DNA of 36,913 bases from positions 68,997 through 105,909 of the forward strand of contig NW_023365699.1 in NCBI RefSeq assembly GCF_000003815.2, written 5' to 3'. The notes below the pieces were generated by a model. That model ran no database searches and was not told where the DNA came from. It saw only the letters and a list, made by a program, of their open reading frames with translations. The position numbers and the translations under genes were made by a program. Position 1 is the first letter of the stretch, and each line of letters begins with the position of its first letter. Source of the DNA: Branchiostoma floridae. Lineage: Eukaryota > Chordata > Leptocardii > Amphioxiformes > Branchiostomatidae. Below are positions 29,701 through 35,538 of this stretch, piece by piece.

Positions 29701-30937
29701 CAATGACTAAAAATTCATCAAAAAGGGATTTTCGTCCATTTTCGCGTTGTAGTAATCCAGGCGACAAAATGCGTCAAATTGCACCCACTTCTGAATACCT
29801 GTCTGGCACCACTTTGCGAATGCCTTGCGCAAGTCCAGTAAGACACCAGTTTGAAATTTGCGCCAATAGAATAAGCTATTCTAATCAATGACCACAAATC
29901 TGTTGCTACAGTTGAAGACGCTCTGTGGCACAGGTGGCACACTTGCAACTACAACTGTTTGTCCGTCTACGGCAACGCGTCATGCGTCCCTGCCGTATTC
30001 ACTTGTGACGGAGAAGCGGACTGTTTGAAGGAAGAAGACGAAGAGGGCTGTGACGTAGAAGATACAGTGAGGCGGGGTTGTTTGACATACTTCTGTCCCC
30101 TGCCCGGTCAGCTGGACCCGATCTGTGTGCCAGCTCACCAGATCTGCGACGGTTATCCGGATTGTGCCTCAGGGGAGGACGAGCAGGGGTGTGGCTACGC
30201 GGAAGGCGTGCCCACTCAACCCAACATCACAGCGAGCGTCGGTCCATCGACTGATGGGGTGGGCCAAGAACTGACCGGGGAGCCCACACGTGGTCAAGAG
30301 ACACAGGAAAGACCAACTGCAGAACCAACAGGTGAGAAGAATGATGACGTTCCAATACTTTCTTGTCACGCAGTGTTTTGATCAGTATGGTTTCCATCAA
30401 CAAGTATGGAATTTCTGGAACGAGCTAAAATGCCATCTCCAACGTACACAAAAAAGTGGACTTACCCAAACAGCTCCAGTTTTGTCAAGGAATGAACAGT
30501 CCATTGCTGCTGTGTCACGCTATGTAGATAACACACGTGACTCGGTGAGCAGTGGATCATAAGTTGCAGTAAGTCTATGGCGCCCGCCATCTCTGTTCAG
30601 GGATGTACATGCTCTGATGTAGATGGCTTTTTTAAATCCCTCTAGCAATATTTTGTGTCGGAAATTACAGTTAACTCTGTCCAGAAAGACTTCTACCAAC
30701 ACAGATAAACTTTTAAACTAAGTATGGAATTTTGTAACCATTTTCCATGTACCCGAATTCGGAGTAACTTAGCACACTTCTTCCATCTTTATACTCAGCA
30801 CATATATCTAAATGTATGCATATTTTTTTCTAGTTGGAGGGTTGGATGTCGGGAGTCATGGACCCCAGGACCGGGCTGTGGTTTGGATGATAGCCGCTGC
30901 ACTGGGCAGTCAGATTCTCTATAGTCTGGCTTTCTAG
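13465..30937 (+). CDS. Gene B: surface protein with 20 LDLa-type modules, two F5/8C domains and a hydrophobic C-terminus
   Basis: Eighteen exons: 13465-14755, 17470-17580, 18340-18456, 18892-19008, 19416-19526, 20107-20282, 20813-20971, 21779-21917, 22135-23060, 23413-23559, 24110-24248, 25727-25838, 26546-26622, 27053-27184, 27721-27834, 28640-28756, 29912-30331, 30834-30937. All junctions are in phase and the lengths sum to 4509 nt, i.e. 1502 residues plus stop. Layout: signal peptide 1 to about 18; ten LDLa 28-430; four LDLa 431-582; F5/8C-1 583-741; F5/8C-2 741-1145 with a 233-residue repeat at 815-1047; atypical LDLa 1145-1207; five LDLa-type modules from 1208 to about 1427; Thr/Pro-rich stretch to 1468; hydrophobic end 1483-1502. 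Start choice: ATG 13465 has A at -3 and G at +4 and opens the signal peptide; an upstream in-frame ATG at 13348 would bury it. Likely extracellular, membrane-tethered ligand binding. The 14.8-17.5 kb intron has an assembly gap that could hide an exon. Confidence 0.8.
15128..15307. other. Assembly gap (180 N)
   Basis: 180 unknown bases flanked by GGGGGGGGGG on the left (15103-15112) and by a run of G on the right (15308-15319). The homopolymers probably stopped sequencing. Confidence 1.
16385..17285 (+). repeat. AT-rich compound dispersed repeat (copy)
   Basis: Shares with 35539-36589 the phrases GGGCCCTCTAGCGGCTTGC, GGAACTGCAGGG, ATAACTCAAGAAG, TTTGCATAATTAATGAGGAA and GGAACTCTAGTTT. It contains several internal degenerate units with alternating ATGCAAAT and ATTTGCATAA. 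Partial copies also occur at about 8825-9010 and 23629-23990. Confidence 0.7.
17470..17580 (+). CDS. Gene B exon 2: LDLa module 11
   Basis: A 111-bp phase 1-1 exon (acceptor GTACAG, donor GTGAGT). All six cysteines are present: [37 protein letters not shown]. Calcium-site acids are intact. It lies after the repeat-filled first intron, whose spacing supports a real exon despite the distance. Confidence 0.9.
17581..18339. other. Gene B intron 2
   Basis: Poly-G runs at 18053-18069 and near 18077-18086; no gene or element is recognised otherwise. Confidence 0.6.
18340..18456 (+). CDS. Gene B exon 3: LDLa module 12
   Basis: A 117-bp phase 1-1 exon after TTCTTCAG, ending CAT G at GTAGGT. It reads [37 protein letters not shown]. 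Six cysteines; Gly-Glu replaces the usual Gly-Ser before Asp-Glu. A potential N-glycosylation site (NDT) lies between Cys3 and Cys4. Confidence 0.9.
18892..19008 (+). CDS. Gene B exon 4: LDLa module 13
   Basis: A 117-bp phase 1-1 exon after CCCTGCAG, ending GGA G at GTGGGA. It reads [35 protein letters not shown]. Cys2-Cys3 spacing is one residue shorter than usual (C-DGR-C). The 435-bp intron before it shows nothing else. Confidence 0.88.
19009..19415 (+). mobile_element. Gene B intron 4 holding a tRNA-like SINE
   Basis: From about 19081: CCCTGTAGCTCAACTGTTAACGG resembles a tRNA start with an A box (given here in part), and CCTGATTCAATCCTGGG resembles a B box; a non-tRNA body follows to about 19330. 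A second copy lies at 20557 to about 20720 in the same orientation. Confidence 0.6.
19416..19526 (+). CDS. Gene B exon 5: LDLa module 14
   Basis: A 111-bp phase 1-1 exon after CTACACAG, ending GGA G at GTACTT. It reads [35 protein letters not shown]: six cysteines with canonical 6-4-6-5-8 spacing. It is the last LDLa before the F5/8C pair. The 580-bp intron after it (19527-20106) shows no recognised element. Confidence 0.9.
20107..20282 (+). CDS. Gene B exon 6: F5/8C domain 1, part 1
   Basis: Acceptor CCTCACAG; enters in phase 1 and leaves in phase 0 (CAG before GTATGT). It reads [39 protein letters not shown], which is the standard start of a discoidin/F5/8C domain (PLG-x-x-S...I-x-D...ASS...WLQ). 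The usual N-terminal cysteine is absent. Confidence 0.9.
20283..20812. other. Gene B intron 6: MITE fragment and SINE
   Basis: 20325-20370 (GCAGTGCCGCACCAGTGCCC followed by CAAGTGCATT-AGAT) is a solo right end of the GGTATCTCAC MITE family. 20557 to about 20720 is the second copy of the SINE at 19081. Confidence 0.6.
20813..20971 (+). CDS. Gene B exon 7: F5/8C domain 1, part 2
   Basis: A 159-bp phase 0-0 exon after GCCGCAG. It reads [38 protein letters not shown] and DNMSNNVK: the central F5/8C strands (TGVV-x-x-G, WVTSF-x-L-x-x-S-x-DG). The donor (GTAGGA) is followed after 8 bp by a MITE. Confidence 0.92.
20980..21192. mobile_element. MITE with TACTGTAAATGCA ends and TTCGCGG/CCGCGAA subrepeats
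   Basis: Inverted ends TACTGTAAATGCA and TGCATTTACAGTA. The interior has many CGCGGT / ACCGCGAA motifs in both orientations, giving strong hairpins. A diverged copy lies at 26797-26988. Confidence 0.85.
21427..21656 (-). mobile_element. tRNA-derived SINE (copy 2)
   Basis: Same family and orientation as 10726-10965. The minus-strand head has GTGGCTCAGCGGCAACGTG (A-box-like) and GAGTTCGAATCCTGCC (B-box-like), then core CCTCACTTCC...GTAAAAATGAGTACC, then the shared AGGACGTTGAATAG(A)GG region. Confidence 0.75.
21779..21917 (+). CDS. Gene B exon 8: F5/8C domain 1, part 3
   Basis: A 139-bp exon, phase 0 to 1, acceptor TTGCACAG, donor GGTAAGT. It starts [20 protein letters not shown] and continues [15 protein letters not shown], ending MEVYVTN. 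This is the typical F5/8C end (R-Y-I-R-L-x-P). The usual closing cysteine is replaced, consistent with the missing first cysteine. Confidence 0.92.
22135..23060 (+). CDS. Gene B exon 9: F5/8C domain 2, part 1, carrying a large repeat insertion
   Basis: Enters in phase 1 after TTTTAAG and leaves in phase 0 (CAG before GTAACT), exactly like exon 6. It opens with [48 protein letters not shown] (the normal F5/8C start) and ends DQWLQ. Between these lies a 233-residue array of six- or seven-residue units (22356-23054). Exon 6 needs 176 bp for the same segment; this one uses 926. The frame is maintained throughout because the unit is 18 bp. Confidence 0.9.
22356..23054 (+). repeat. Coding minisatellite, 38 units of 18 bp (six of 21 bp)
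   Basis: Unit GACACGGACCAGCTGCCC and variants encode Asp-(Thr/Met)-Asp-Gln-(Leu/Trp)-Pro. Six units are 21 bp (DIGRQWP, three [21 protein letters not shown]). There is some higher-order order: a [19 protein letters not shown] block recurs, and the 3' half is more uniform with [12 protein letters not shown]. Count: 32 x 18 plus 6 x 21 minus a missing final Pro = 699 bp. It is strongly acidic. All reading frames stay open here, which creates long spurious ORFs on both strands. Confidence 0.95.
23413..23559 (+). CDS. Gene B exon 10: F5/8C domain 2, part 2
   Basis: A 147-bp phase 0-0 exon after CACTGCAG, ending GAG at GTAACG. It reads [46 protein letters not shown]. It aligns strand for strand with exon 7 (VVGVI for [15 protein letters not shown] for [10 protein letters not shown]). 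Potential N-glycosylation at NGT. The 352-bp intron before it shows nothing recognised. Confidence 0.92.
23560..24109. repeat. Gene B intron 10: GT microsatellite and dispersed-repeat fragment
   Basis: About 23660-23780 is an impure (GT)n with GC and GA variants. 23629 onward begins TTACCTCCATGAAAAATG, matching the left end of the compound repeat at 35539; similarity continues to about 23990 (GAATTTCCGGTTTTTGTATC, CTATTGTCGTGATATTTTGG). Confidence 0.8.
24110..24248 (+). CDS. Gene B exon 11: F5/8C domain 2, part 3
   Basis: A 139-bp exon, phase 0 to 1, the same length as exon 8. Acceptor GTTTCAG, donor GGTAAGC. It reads [38 protein letters not shown]. Identical size, phases and start residues (VFQGN) to exon 8 show that the three-exon F5/8C set was duplicated. 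Confidence 0.93.
24249..25726. other. Gene B intron 11: MITE, then AT-rich sequence
   Basis: A MITE lies at 24277-24508. A 50-bp stretch at 24537-24590 (GGGCCGGCAGTACAAGCGGC and on) is repeated in inverse orientation at 26265-26315. The remaining ~1.1 kb is AT-rich, with many GTTTGAACA / TTGTTGGAACA / TTCTAACAT-type short repeats (24880-25490), and no recognised gene. Confidence 0.5.
24277..24508. mobile_element. MITE, GGTATCTCACTGCACTTGGG family, copy 1
   Basis: Ends AAGGTGGCATCTCACTGCAC and the complement GTGCGGTGAGATACCACCTT. The interior shares GATAAAGAACGAATTTTCTTAC and ACAACAAAATACACA (complemented here) with the copies at 27877 and 31699, but in opposite orientation. Confidence 0.85.
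25727..25838 (+). CDS. Gene B exon 12: atypical LDLa, first part
   Basis: Acceptor CTGACAAG; phase 1 in, phase 2 out (GA at GTAACT). It reads [36 protein letters not shown]: cysteine spacing 6-3-6-5 as in LDLa, but without the Cys-Asp-Gly and Ser-Asp-Glu calcium motifs. Read without splicing it would hit TAA right after GAG, so it could also be an alternative 3' end. The phase match to exon 13 favours splicing. Confidence 0.55.
25839..26545. other. Gene B intron 12
   Basis: 26186-26262 is a solo right end of the fold-back MITE seen at 6261 (AGAAAGCCCGATTAAAA, then CCTCTGCTTGGAGAGTA). 26265-26315 is the inverse copy of 24537-24590. Nothing else is recognised. Confidence 0.55.
26546..26622 (+). 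CDS. Gene B exon 13: small cysteine-containing exon completing the atypical LDLa
   Basis: A 77-bp exon after TATTGCAG, phase 2 to 1 (ends TTA G at GTTCGT, a weak donor). The first base completes Asp. It reads [25 protein letters not shown]. The first Cys could serve as Cys6 of the module begun in exon 12; two more cysteines remain. The assignment rests on phase and cysteines only. Confidence 0.45.
26623..27052. repeat. Gene B intron 13: GATA-type microsatellite and TACTGTAAATGCA MITE
   Basis: 26692-26748 is (GATA)n with GACA interruptions. 26797-26988 is a diverged copy of the 20980 MITE (left end TTACTGTAAATGCA, interior TTCGCGG/CCGCGAA motifs, right end decayed to TTCTGCATTGCTAAG). Confidence 0.8.
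27053..27184 (+). CDS. Gene B exon 14: LDLa-like module lacking Cys1 and Cys3
   Basis: A 132-bp phase 1-1 exon after TCTTGTAG, ending GAC G at GTAAGA. It reads [42 protein letters not shown]. Cys2, Cys4, Cys5 and Cys6 and acidic calcium-site residues are kept; Cys1 and Cys3, a disulfide pair, are absent as in gene A exons 5 and 7. Confidence 0.8.
27185..27720 (+). mobile_element. Gene B intron 14 with tRNA-like SINE
   Basis: From about 27352: GACGTAACGGTTACGGTGTG (A-box-like) and GGGTTCGAATCCTTTG (B box) lead into CTCACTCTACCCAGGTGTAA with AAATGGGTAC. This core resembles those of the SINEs at 10726, 21427 and 28143. Confidence 0.6.
27721..27834 (+). CDS. Gene B exon 15: LDLa module
   Basis: A 114-bp phase 1-1 exon after GTGTTACAG, ending CAA G at GTAGGT. 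It reads [35 protein letters not shown]. Six cysteines with Cys1-Cys2 shortened (3 residues) and Cys2-Cys3 lengthened (7). Confidence 0.88.
27835..28639. mobile_element. Gene B intron 15: MITE copy 2, SINE fragment, poly-C
   Basis: 27877-28113 is a full copy of the GGTATCTCACTGCACTTGGG MITE with intact inverted ends. 28143-28290 is a SINE-like fragment (GGCGTATAGGTTAGGGCATT head; CCTCACTCTTCAGTCAGGTA with CAAATGAGTACC core). A poly-C run lies at about 28545-28560. Confidence 0.75.
28640..28756 (+). CDS. Gene B exon 16: LDLa-like module lacking Cys4 and Cys6
   Basis: A 117-bp phase 1-1 exon after CATGACAG, ending CAT G at GTGAGT. It reads [37 protein letters not shown]. Cys1, Cys2, Cys3 and Cys5 remain; Cys4 (before the Gly-Asp-Gly) and Cys6 (replaced in RPRH) are both gone. 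In LDLa folds these two bond to each other. Confidence 0.78.
28757..29911. other. Gene B intron 16 (1.15 kb)
   Basis: A short (CA)n near 29100 and phrases GCAAGCCGCTAGGGGGCCC / CTACCAAATATCATCAGGAT, which resemble the compound dispersed repeat in reverse. Nothing coding is recognised. Confidence 0.5.
29912..30331 (+). CDS. Gene B exon 17: two LDLa modules and a Thr/Pro/Glu-rich stretch
   Basis: A 420-bp phase 1-1 exon after TTGCTACAG, ending ACA G at GTGAGA. Module 1 reads [36 protein letters not shown]. Module 2 reads [39 protein letters not shown] linker ([17 protein letters not shown] and on to TAEPT) is rich in Thr, Pro, Gly and Glu with one N-glycosylation motif (NIT). This is a membrane-proximal stalk by composition. 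Confidence 0.88.
30332..30833. other. Last intron of gene B (502 bp)
   Basis: No element or exon is recognised; it ends with a strong pyrimidine tract (TATTTTTTTCTAG). Confidence 0.6.
30834..30937 (+). CDS. Gene B exon 18: hydrophobic C-terminus and stop
   Basis: Acceptor TTTTTTCTAG; two bases complete Val in phase with exon 17. It reads [13 protein letters not shown], then the hydrophobic [20 protein letters not shown] and TAG. There is no cytoplasmic tail after the hydrophobic stretch, and small residues (G, S, D) lie about 10 residues before it, as in GPI-anchor signals. A very short transmembrane end is the alternative. With this exon the whole CDS is divisible by three. Confidence 0.7.
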
Positions 30938-31229
30938 CTATACAACGTCTCGACAGTAGGAAACAAAAGAACATTTTGGAATCATAAGAATGAATCATTT
31001 ACGGATGCCACAAACATCATATTTTTACTTCAATTTGTTGATAGCTCTTTGAGAAGATATGCATTTTAACCAAGGATCAATTACAGGAAAACTTGAATTA
31101 ATGCTGTGCCTCCCCAGTACAGTCCAACTCGATTCTAGCCAAGCATATCTAAACTACAGTTAATATGATACGAATGAGATGACATTGATTGTAAGGCTAT
31201 CCACTTTGTTTGAATTTTTAACTAGAGCC

Positions 31230-31235
31230 AATAAA
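31230..31235 (+). terminator. Candidate polyadenylation signal of gene B
   Basis: AATAAA about 290 bp after the stop codon, in CCAATAAAACGTCG. No earlier canonical AATAAA or ATTAAA was noticed between the stop and this site. Confidence 0.5.
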
Positions 31236-31698
31236 ACGTCGAATGCTTGACTGCTGGATCATATATTTTTAGTGGGTATCTCATTTGATGCGCCAAATTG
31301 CGCTAAATTTCCCTTGCGACACACGGGCAACTTACATAACTCGGAATGTCGCATTCTTAGTTTCGGCTCTAATAAAAATGTGATTGCACCATTTCGCGCT
31401 ATTTTGTAGAATCATTGAGTGGAATTGTCAAACATTTTCAAAAATTTGCAACTCTGGACAATGGGTACTGGACTAAAGCGAACAAGGCTGGACTCCAGGC
31501 TACAATTTGTCGCATTCGAGTGAGATACATGCTTGTCCGATCCTGTACCCGCAGTCTAGCTGCAGTGCACGTGAGATGACTGTTATGATATTCAACTACC
31601 AAATGACGTGAAAGATATTTATGGACTTTTCCGATTAATCAATCAGGCTAGGGCATAGATTAGATACTCCGGCCGGATGGATTACTCTACACAATAAA

Positions 31699-31937
31699 GG
31701 TACGTATCTCACTGCACTTGGTGCACTGCGTTTTTTTTCACTGCGACACTGTTGTGCTATTTTCGCCGATTTTTTTATAATCTAGATATTGCGTAATTCG
31801 TAAAAGTATGACTTAGAAGACAACAAAATACACAAAACGTAAGAAAACTCGTTCTTTATCTCTGGAATTGTTGAGCAATCTTTCGAACCCAGTAGTGCCG
31901 CATTGGTGCCCCAAGTGCAGTGAGATACCGCCTAACT
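31699..31937. mobile_element. MITE, GGTATCTCACTGCACTTGGG family, copy 3
   Basis: Left end GTACGTATCTCACTGCACTT and right end AAGTGCAGTGAGATACCGCC. The interior closely follows 27877-28113 (GTATGACTTAGAAGACAAC, TCGTTCTTTATCTCTG). Confidence 0.85.
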
Positions 31938-32867
31938 ACCATGGTTACATATACATCGTAATGCAACAATTACCATACTTAACCGGCATTTATCGCTATT
32001 GGTAAATTCAACTTTTCTAATTGTTTTGAACATTAAAGTTTTCAAACCTTATGCGTCGATGTTAATGGATCAGGAATCATGTATAATTGCTAAGGGGTTT
32101 TATGCAACTGCTGGCGCAATTCGGCGAGTCCACCCGTCAGTGAACTGATCGTCCGTCAGGATGACAAGGACAAGAAGAAGGCGCAATTCATATATTATTT
32201 TGTATAGATGTCGCATGCAAATGCCAGAATGCAGAATCGAAACATCAATATGATAACTGATACAAAAGTACATGTATAAAATAGTTAATTGCAAGTTCTT
32301 GCCCGAGGGCCTGAGACACAAAGGACCCCTCCTTTTCTATAATGTGTGGGTTCTGTGATGTTAGGAAGAATAAAAAGTTTTCTTTTTGTCTGTAAACAAT
32401 GGGAAATTCGGGAGAAATCTAGTGGAATTTACATAAAATTCTCATTAATTCGGTACATTTGCATAATTGACGCCTCTTCAAAGTCCTCTCTTTCTGATAC
32501 ACATGTTGCATGTTTGAAAACCCTAACCTAGATTACAGCCAAAGTTTACAAAGTGTAAGTTTGTCCGAAGGCATCTTTGCTGCTAGAACAAGCCAAAACT
32601 ACGCCACAGTGTATTTACACAGTATATATTACAGTGCATTTGCCATTGTAAGAAATAACCATACCATATAGAGAATAGCAGATCAAAAACAACAAGCCCT
32701 GCCGTTTGCAGCGCCAGGAGAATGTCATCTGATCATGTCTTTCTTTTCCCAATATACATACATGTATATACCTACATACCAAATATAAAGATCCATCTAC
32801 AACGTCTTGATTTCTGATGTTTGTGCGCACGCGCGATGATTGAATAGCTACAGGTGACTGGTCTTCG

Positions 32868-33146
32868 GGCGTTGATAAGCCCTCTGACAGAGATCAGCAG
32901 AACGCATGTGCGGCGACGGGAATTCTAGGTAATATGTCAAATCAAGGAGCTTTTATCAGGCTCCTTGGTCAACTGTAAAGGCCCCCCAAAAGAAAACAAA
33001 GCCCGTCTGGACGTTGTTATGCAAATAGAAACAATGGTCGCGACAATGTTTTATTTGGAGGGAGGGCCTTTACCTTTGACATATTACCTAGAATTCCTGT
33101 CGCCGCACATGCGTTCGGATCTCTGTGGGAGGGCTTATTCGATCCT
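32868..33146. mobile_element. Fold-back element, about 275 bp
   Basis: Left arm GATAAGCCCTCTGACAGAGA, then GCAGAACGCATGTGCGGCGA and GGGAATTCTAGGTAATATG; the right arm is the complement ending AGGGCTTATTCGATCC. Arms are about 68 bp, with further inner pairing (AAAGGCCCCCC / GGAGGGCCTTT). The 82-codon open frame at 32965 is a by-product. Confidence 0.8.
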
Positions 33147-33432
33147 TCAGCGTTTCTTGAAATGCTCGTACCTAATTGATGAGATATACGGGCCTAAAGG
33201 TGGCTGTTTGTAAGACATTTATGGAAAACATGGTCTTTAGTGTATCAATTATAGACAATTTTAGAACACACAAAATAGAGGGAAAGGATGTGTGCAGACT
33301 CACCTTTACCACACAACTACTTGTCACTCGGAACAGCTTTAGTGCGGACCGGAACTTTTGGTGACCATCTATATCTCTGTTATCTGTCGGCAATCAGAGT
33401 CCAATAAGCCTTCTCACACTAGTTAACATGCA

Positions 33433-33538
33433 TGTGGGAAAAAATCGTGACCAGAAGTGGGAAGGCCAGTCGAAGCAAAAATTATGAAAGGAAAAGGTCA
33501 CGATTTTTCCCACCAACCTCTGCTTGGAGAGTACCTCA
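33433..33538. mobile_element. Fragmentary fold-back element
   Basis: GTGGGAAAAAATCGTGACC and its complement GGTCACGATTTTTCCCAC pair across about 45 bp, followed by the CCTCTGCTTGGAGAGTA end shared with the 6261 element. The matching left outer end was not found. Confidence 0.55.
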
Positions 33539-34290
33539 CCCCCCGCTCTACCACAAGTACCGTCATGATTCGAAATGAGGTGATCACGTGAAGTGAAGGC
33601 TGATGGGAAGTGCCTGTGGTCCACTGAACAAGGAGGTTAAAGCTTTTTACCTCATTGACTGAAATGAGAATCAGATCATTTGGCAGGGGTGCAGACATAA
33701 GGATTTTACAACTTTCATATTTGGGAAATAATGGGAGGGAATAATTAACGTTGGCTTGCAAATGCTGTCTTCCTGTTTTAGTGGATTATCTTGACATCAT
33801 GACCTCATGCGGGAGTCAAATGTACTGCACTGCAGCCTCTTCACTCTGAAATCTTGGGAAAAAAAACAAATCAATGAGCTTTTATCCTAGCATACAGTTT
33901 TTTTTCACTAGAAAATCGAATTAACTCAGCTTTTATGTATATTTTAATTCACAACTCACAACCCCAGTCATGATTCCCAATGTCAATGATTTTTTAAACT
34001 CTCTATTTGCACTATTTTTTCATCCCCCCTCATCGCCCTCTGAGTTCTTCGGCCGCGGAAGAACACCGATGTTGTGCGGCCATTGTTGTCTGTTCAGAAC
34101 GTGACGCTGTGCAGTTTGAGTCCGGCGTTTTCTGTACATTTCTGTTTGGCTTCTAGTCTTGATTAATCAAAGTCGATATTTTCGGAGATAGAAAGTACCA
34201 GATTCAGCGTCAGGATCAAAGATACAAATACGCTTCAGGTATGTATGAATACTAGTATGTGAACGTGACGTGTCGGTTTTTGCAAGGACA

Positions 34291-35152
34291 TAAGGCCATG
34301 TTGATTTGATTATATGGATGACATCCTCTGAGAACTCCAAAACTGATGCGAGCGAGCGAATAAAAAAAAAGTTTGGTCAAAAAAAAAAGTTGCCTTCAGT
34401 ATGAAATCAAAGTGGCCAGGAAGGTTGAACATACGACTAAACACACATGATATGGTATACCAACAGTTCGGTGTAGGGACCAGTACATTATACGGGTGCA
34501 AAACATTTTTTTTTGGTCTTGGACCAATAAAAAAAAAAGACCTGAAAAAAAATCAGAGGAACAGGTTTCGCCTATTACAAAATGGACACACTATGTCGGC
34601 AGGCATTTGGGGTCTTACCGGGGGCCAAGAAGACAACAAGAGTTAATAGTCAATTGTACCAAGTTTCAACAGTCAAAGGTACAGAGACAGTTAGCCTTTA
34701 TGACATGGAGATGGGATTTTAAAATGCCAGTGGGAGTCCAATAATCCACCAAACAGATTCCTTTGTAGCAAAACTGACCAATTACCATTGTTTTGAGTAT
34801 TGCCAGTTCTCAAGTTTCCACAGACAATTAGGTCCAGGTTCAGGTCCGGACCTGGAAATGATCCTCTAGACCTGAATTTTCTGTACTGGTACCTCCCCCT
34901 ACCAACAATAGATTTTTTTCTTTCTGTCCTTTCACATCTTATTCTTTGACTTTAGATTTATTTTGGCATTCTATGACATTAGTTATCTGTTTTCTGATAC
35001 TTTTTTTTCAATCTACGGAATATATGTGCTCATTTTACAGCTGCTTTGCATGATTTATTGTGTGGTCGAAAACTTTTTTTTTTTTGGAAACGGCCGAAAA
35101 TTGGTGCGAGCGCGGATGTCATCCATATAATCAAATCAACATGGCCTAATAC
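34291..35152. mobile_element. Inverted-repeat element, about 860 bp, enclosing a dispersed repeat
   Basis: Ends AAGGCCATGTTGATTTGATT with TATATGGATGACATCC, and the exact complement at 35118-35152. Inner sequences GATGCGAGCG / GGTGCGAGCG and A-rich/T-rich runs extend the pairing. The 34475-34915 segment is shared with 10966-12400. No ORF of interest. Confidence 0.8.
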
Positions 35153-35435
35153 ATATAATTTATATGTACCCTGGGAGCCAGACAGAAGGGGTAGCTAGCG
35201 AGATTTGTTCGCGAGTTTTGTTCTGGGAGCCAAGGCAGCCAGCCTCCAGCGCCGGTGTAATTTTTCCGACTACTACAACTATATCTACGCGACTCAACCT
35301 CTACTTGGAGAGTAGGCCTGACTGTCTTGGGCTACCGAATAAACTGTCCAAGCTGCCCGACCCCGGATGGCCCCCAGGGTATTTATATGAGACCTACTTT
35401 GTTTTTGCAAGGGTTTTGTGACTGTCCAGTCATGA

Positions 35436-35497
35436 AGCCCTGGAGACTCCGAATACTGAACACATCTATTGTTCACGCATTCGGAGTCTCCAGGGCT
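35436..35497. repeat. Perfect short hairpin
   Basis: Arms AGCCCTGGAGACTCCGAAT (35436-35454) and the exact complement (35479-35497), with weaker inner pairing GAACA/GTTC and a short loop. Not next to a recognised gene end; probably a small fold-back element. Confidence 0.85.
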
Positions 35498-35538
35498 AGT
35501 CCGGTCCGTGGTATTTTTATGCCGTCTGGAGTGATTTT

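Noticed and set aside
32965-33213. 82-codon plus-strand open frame
   Set aside because: It lies largely in the arm and loop of a fold-back element and has no domain or splice support.
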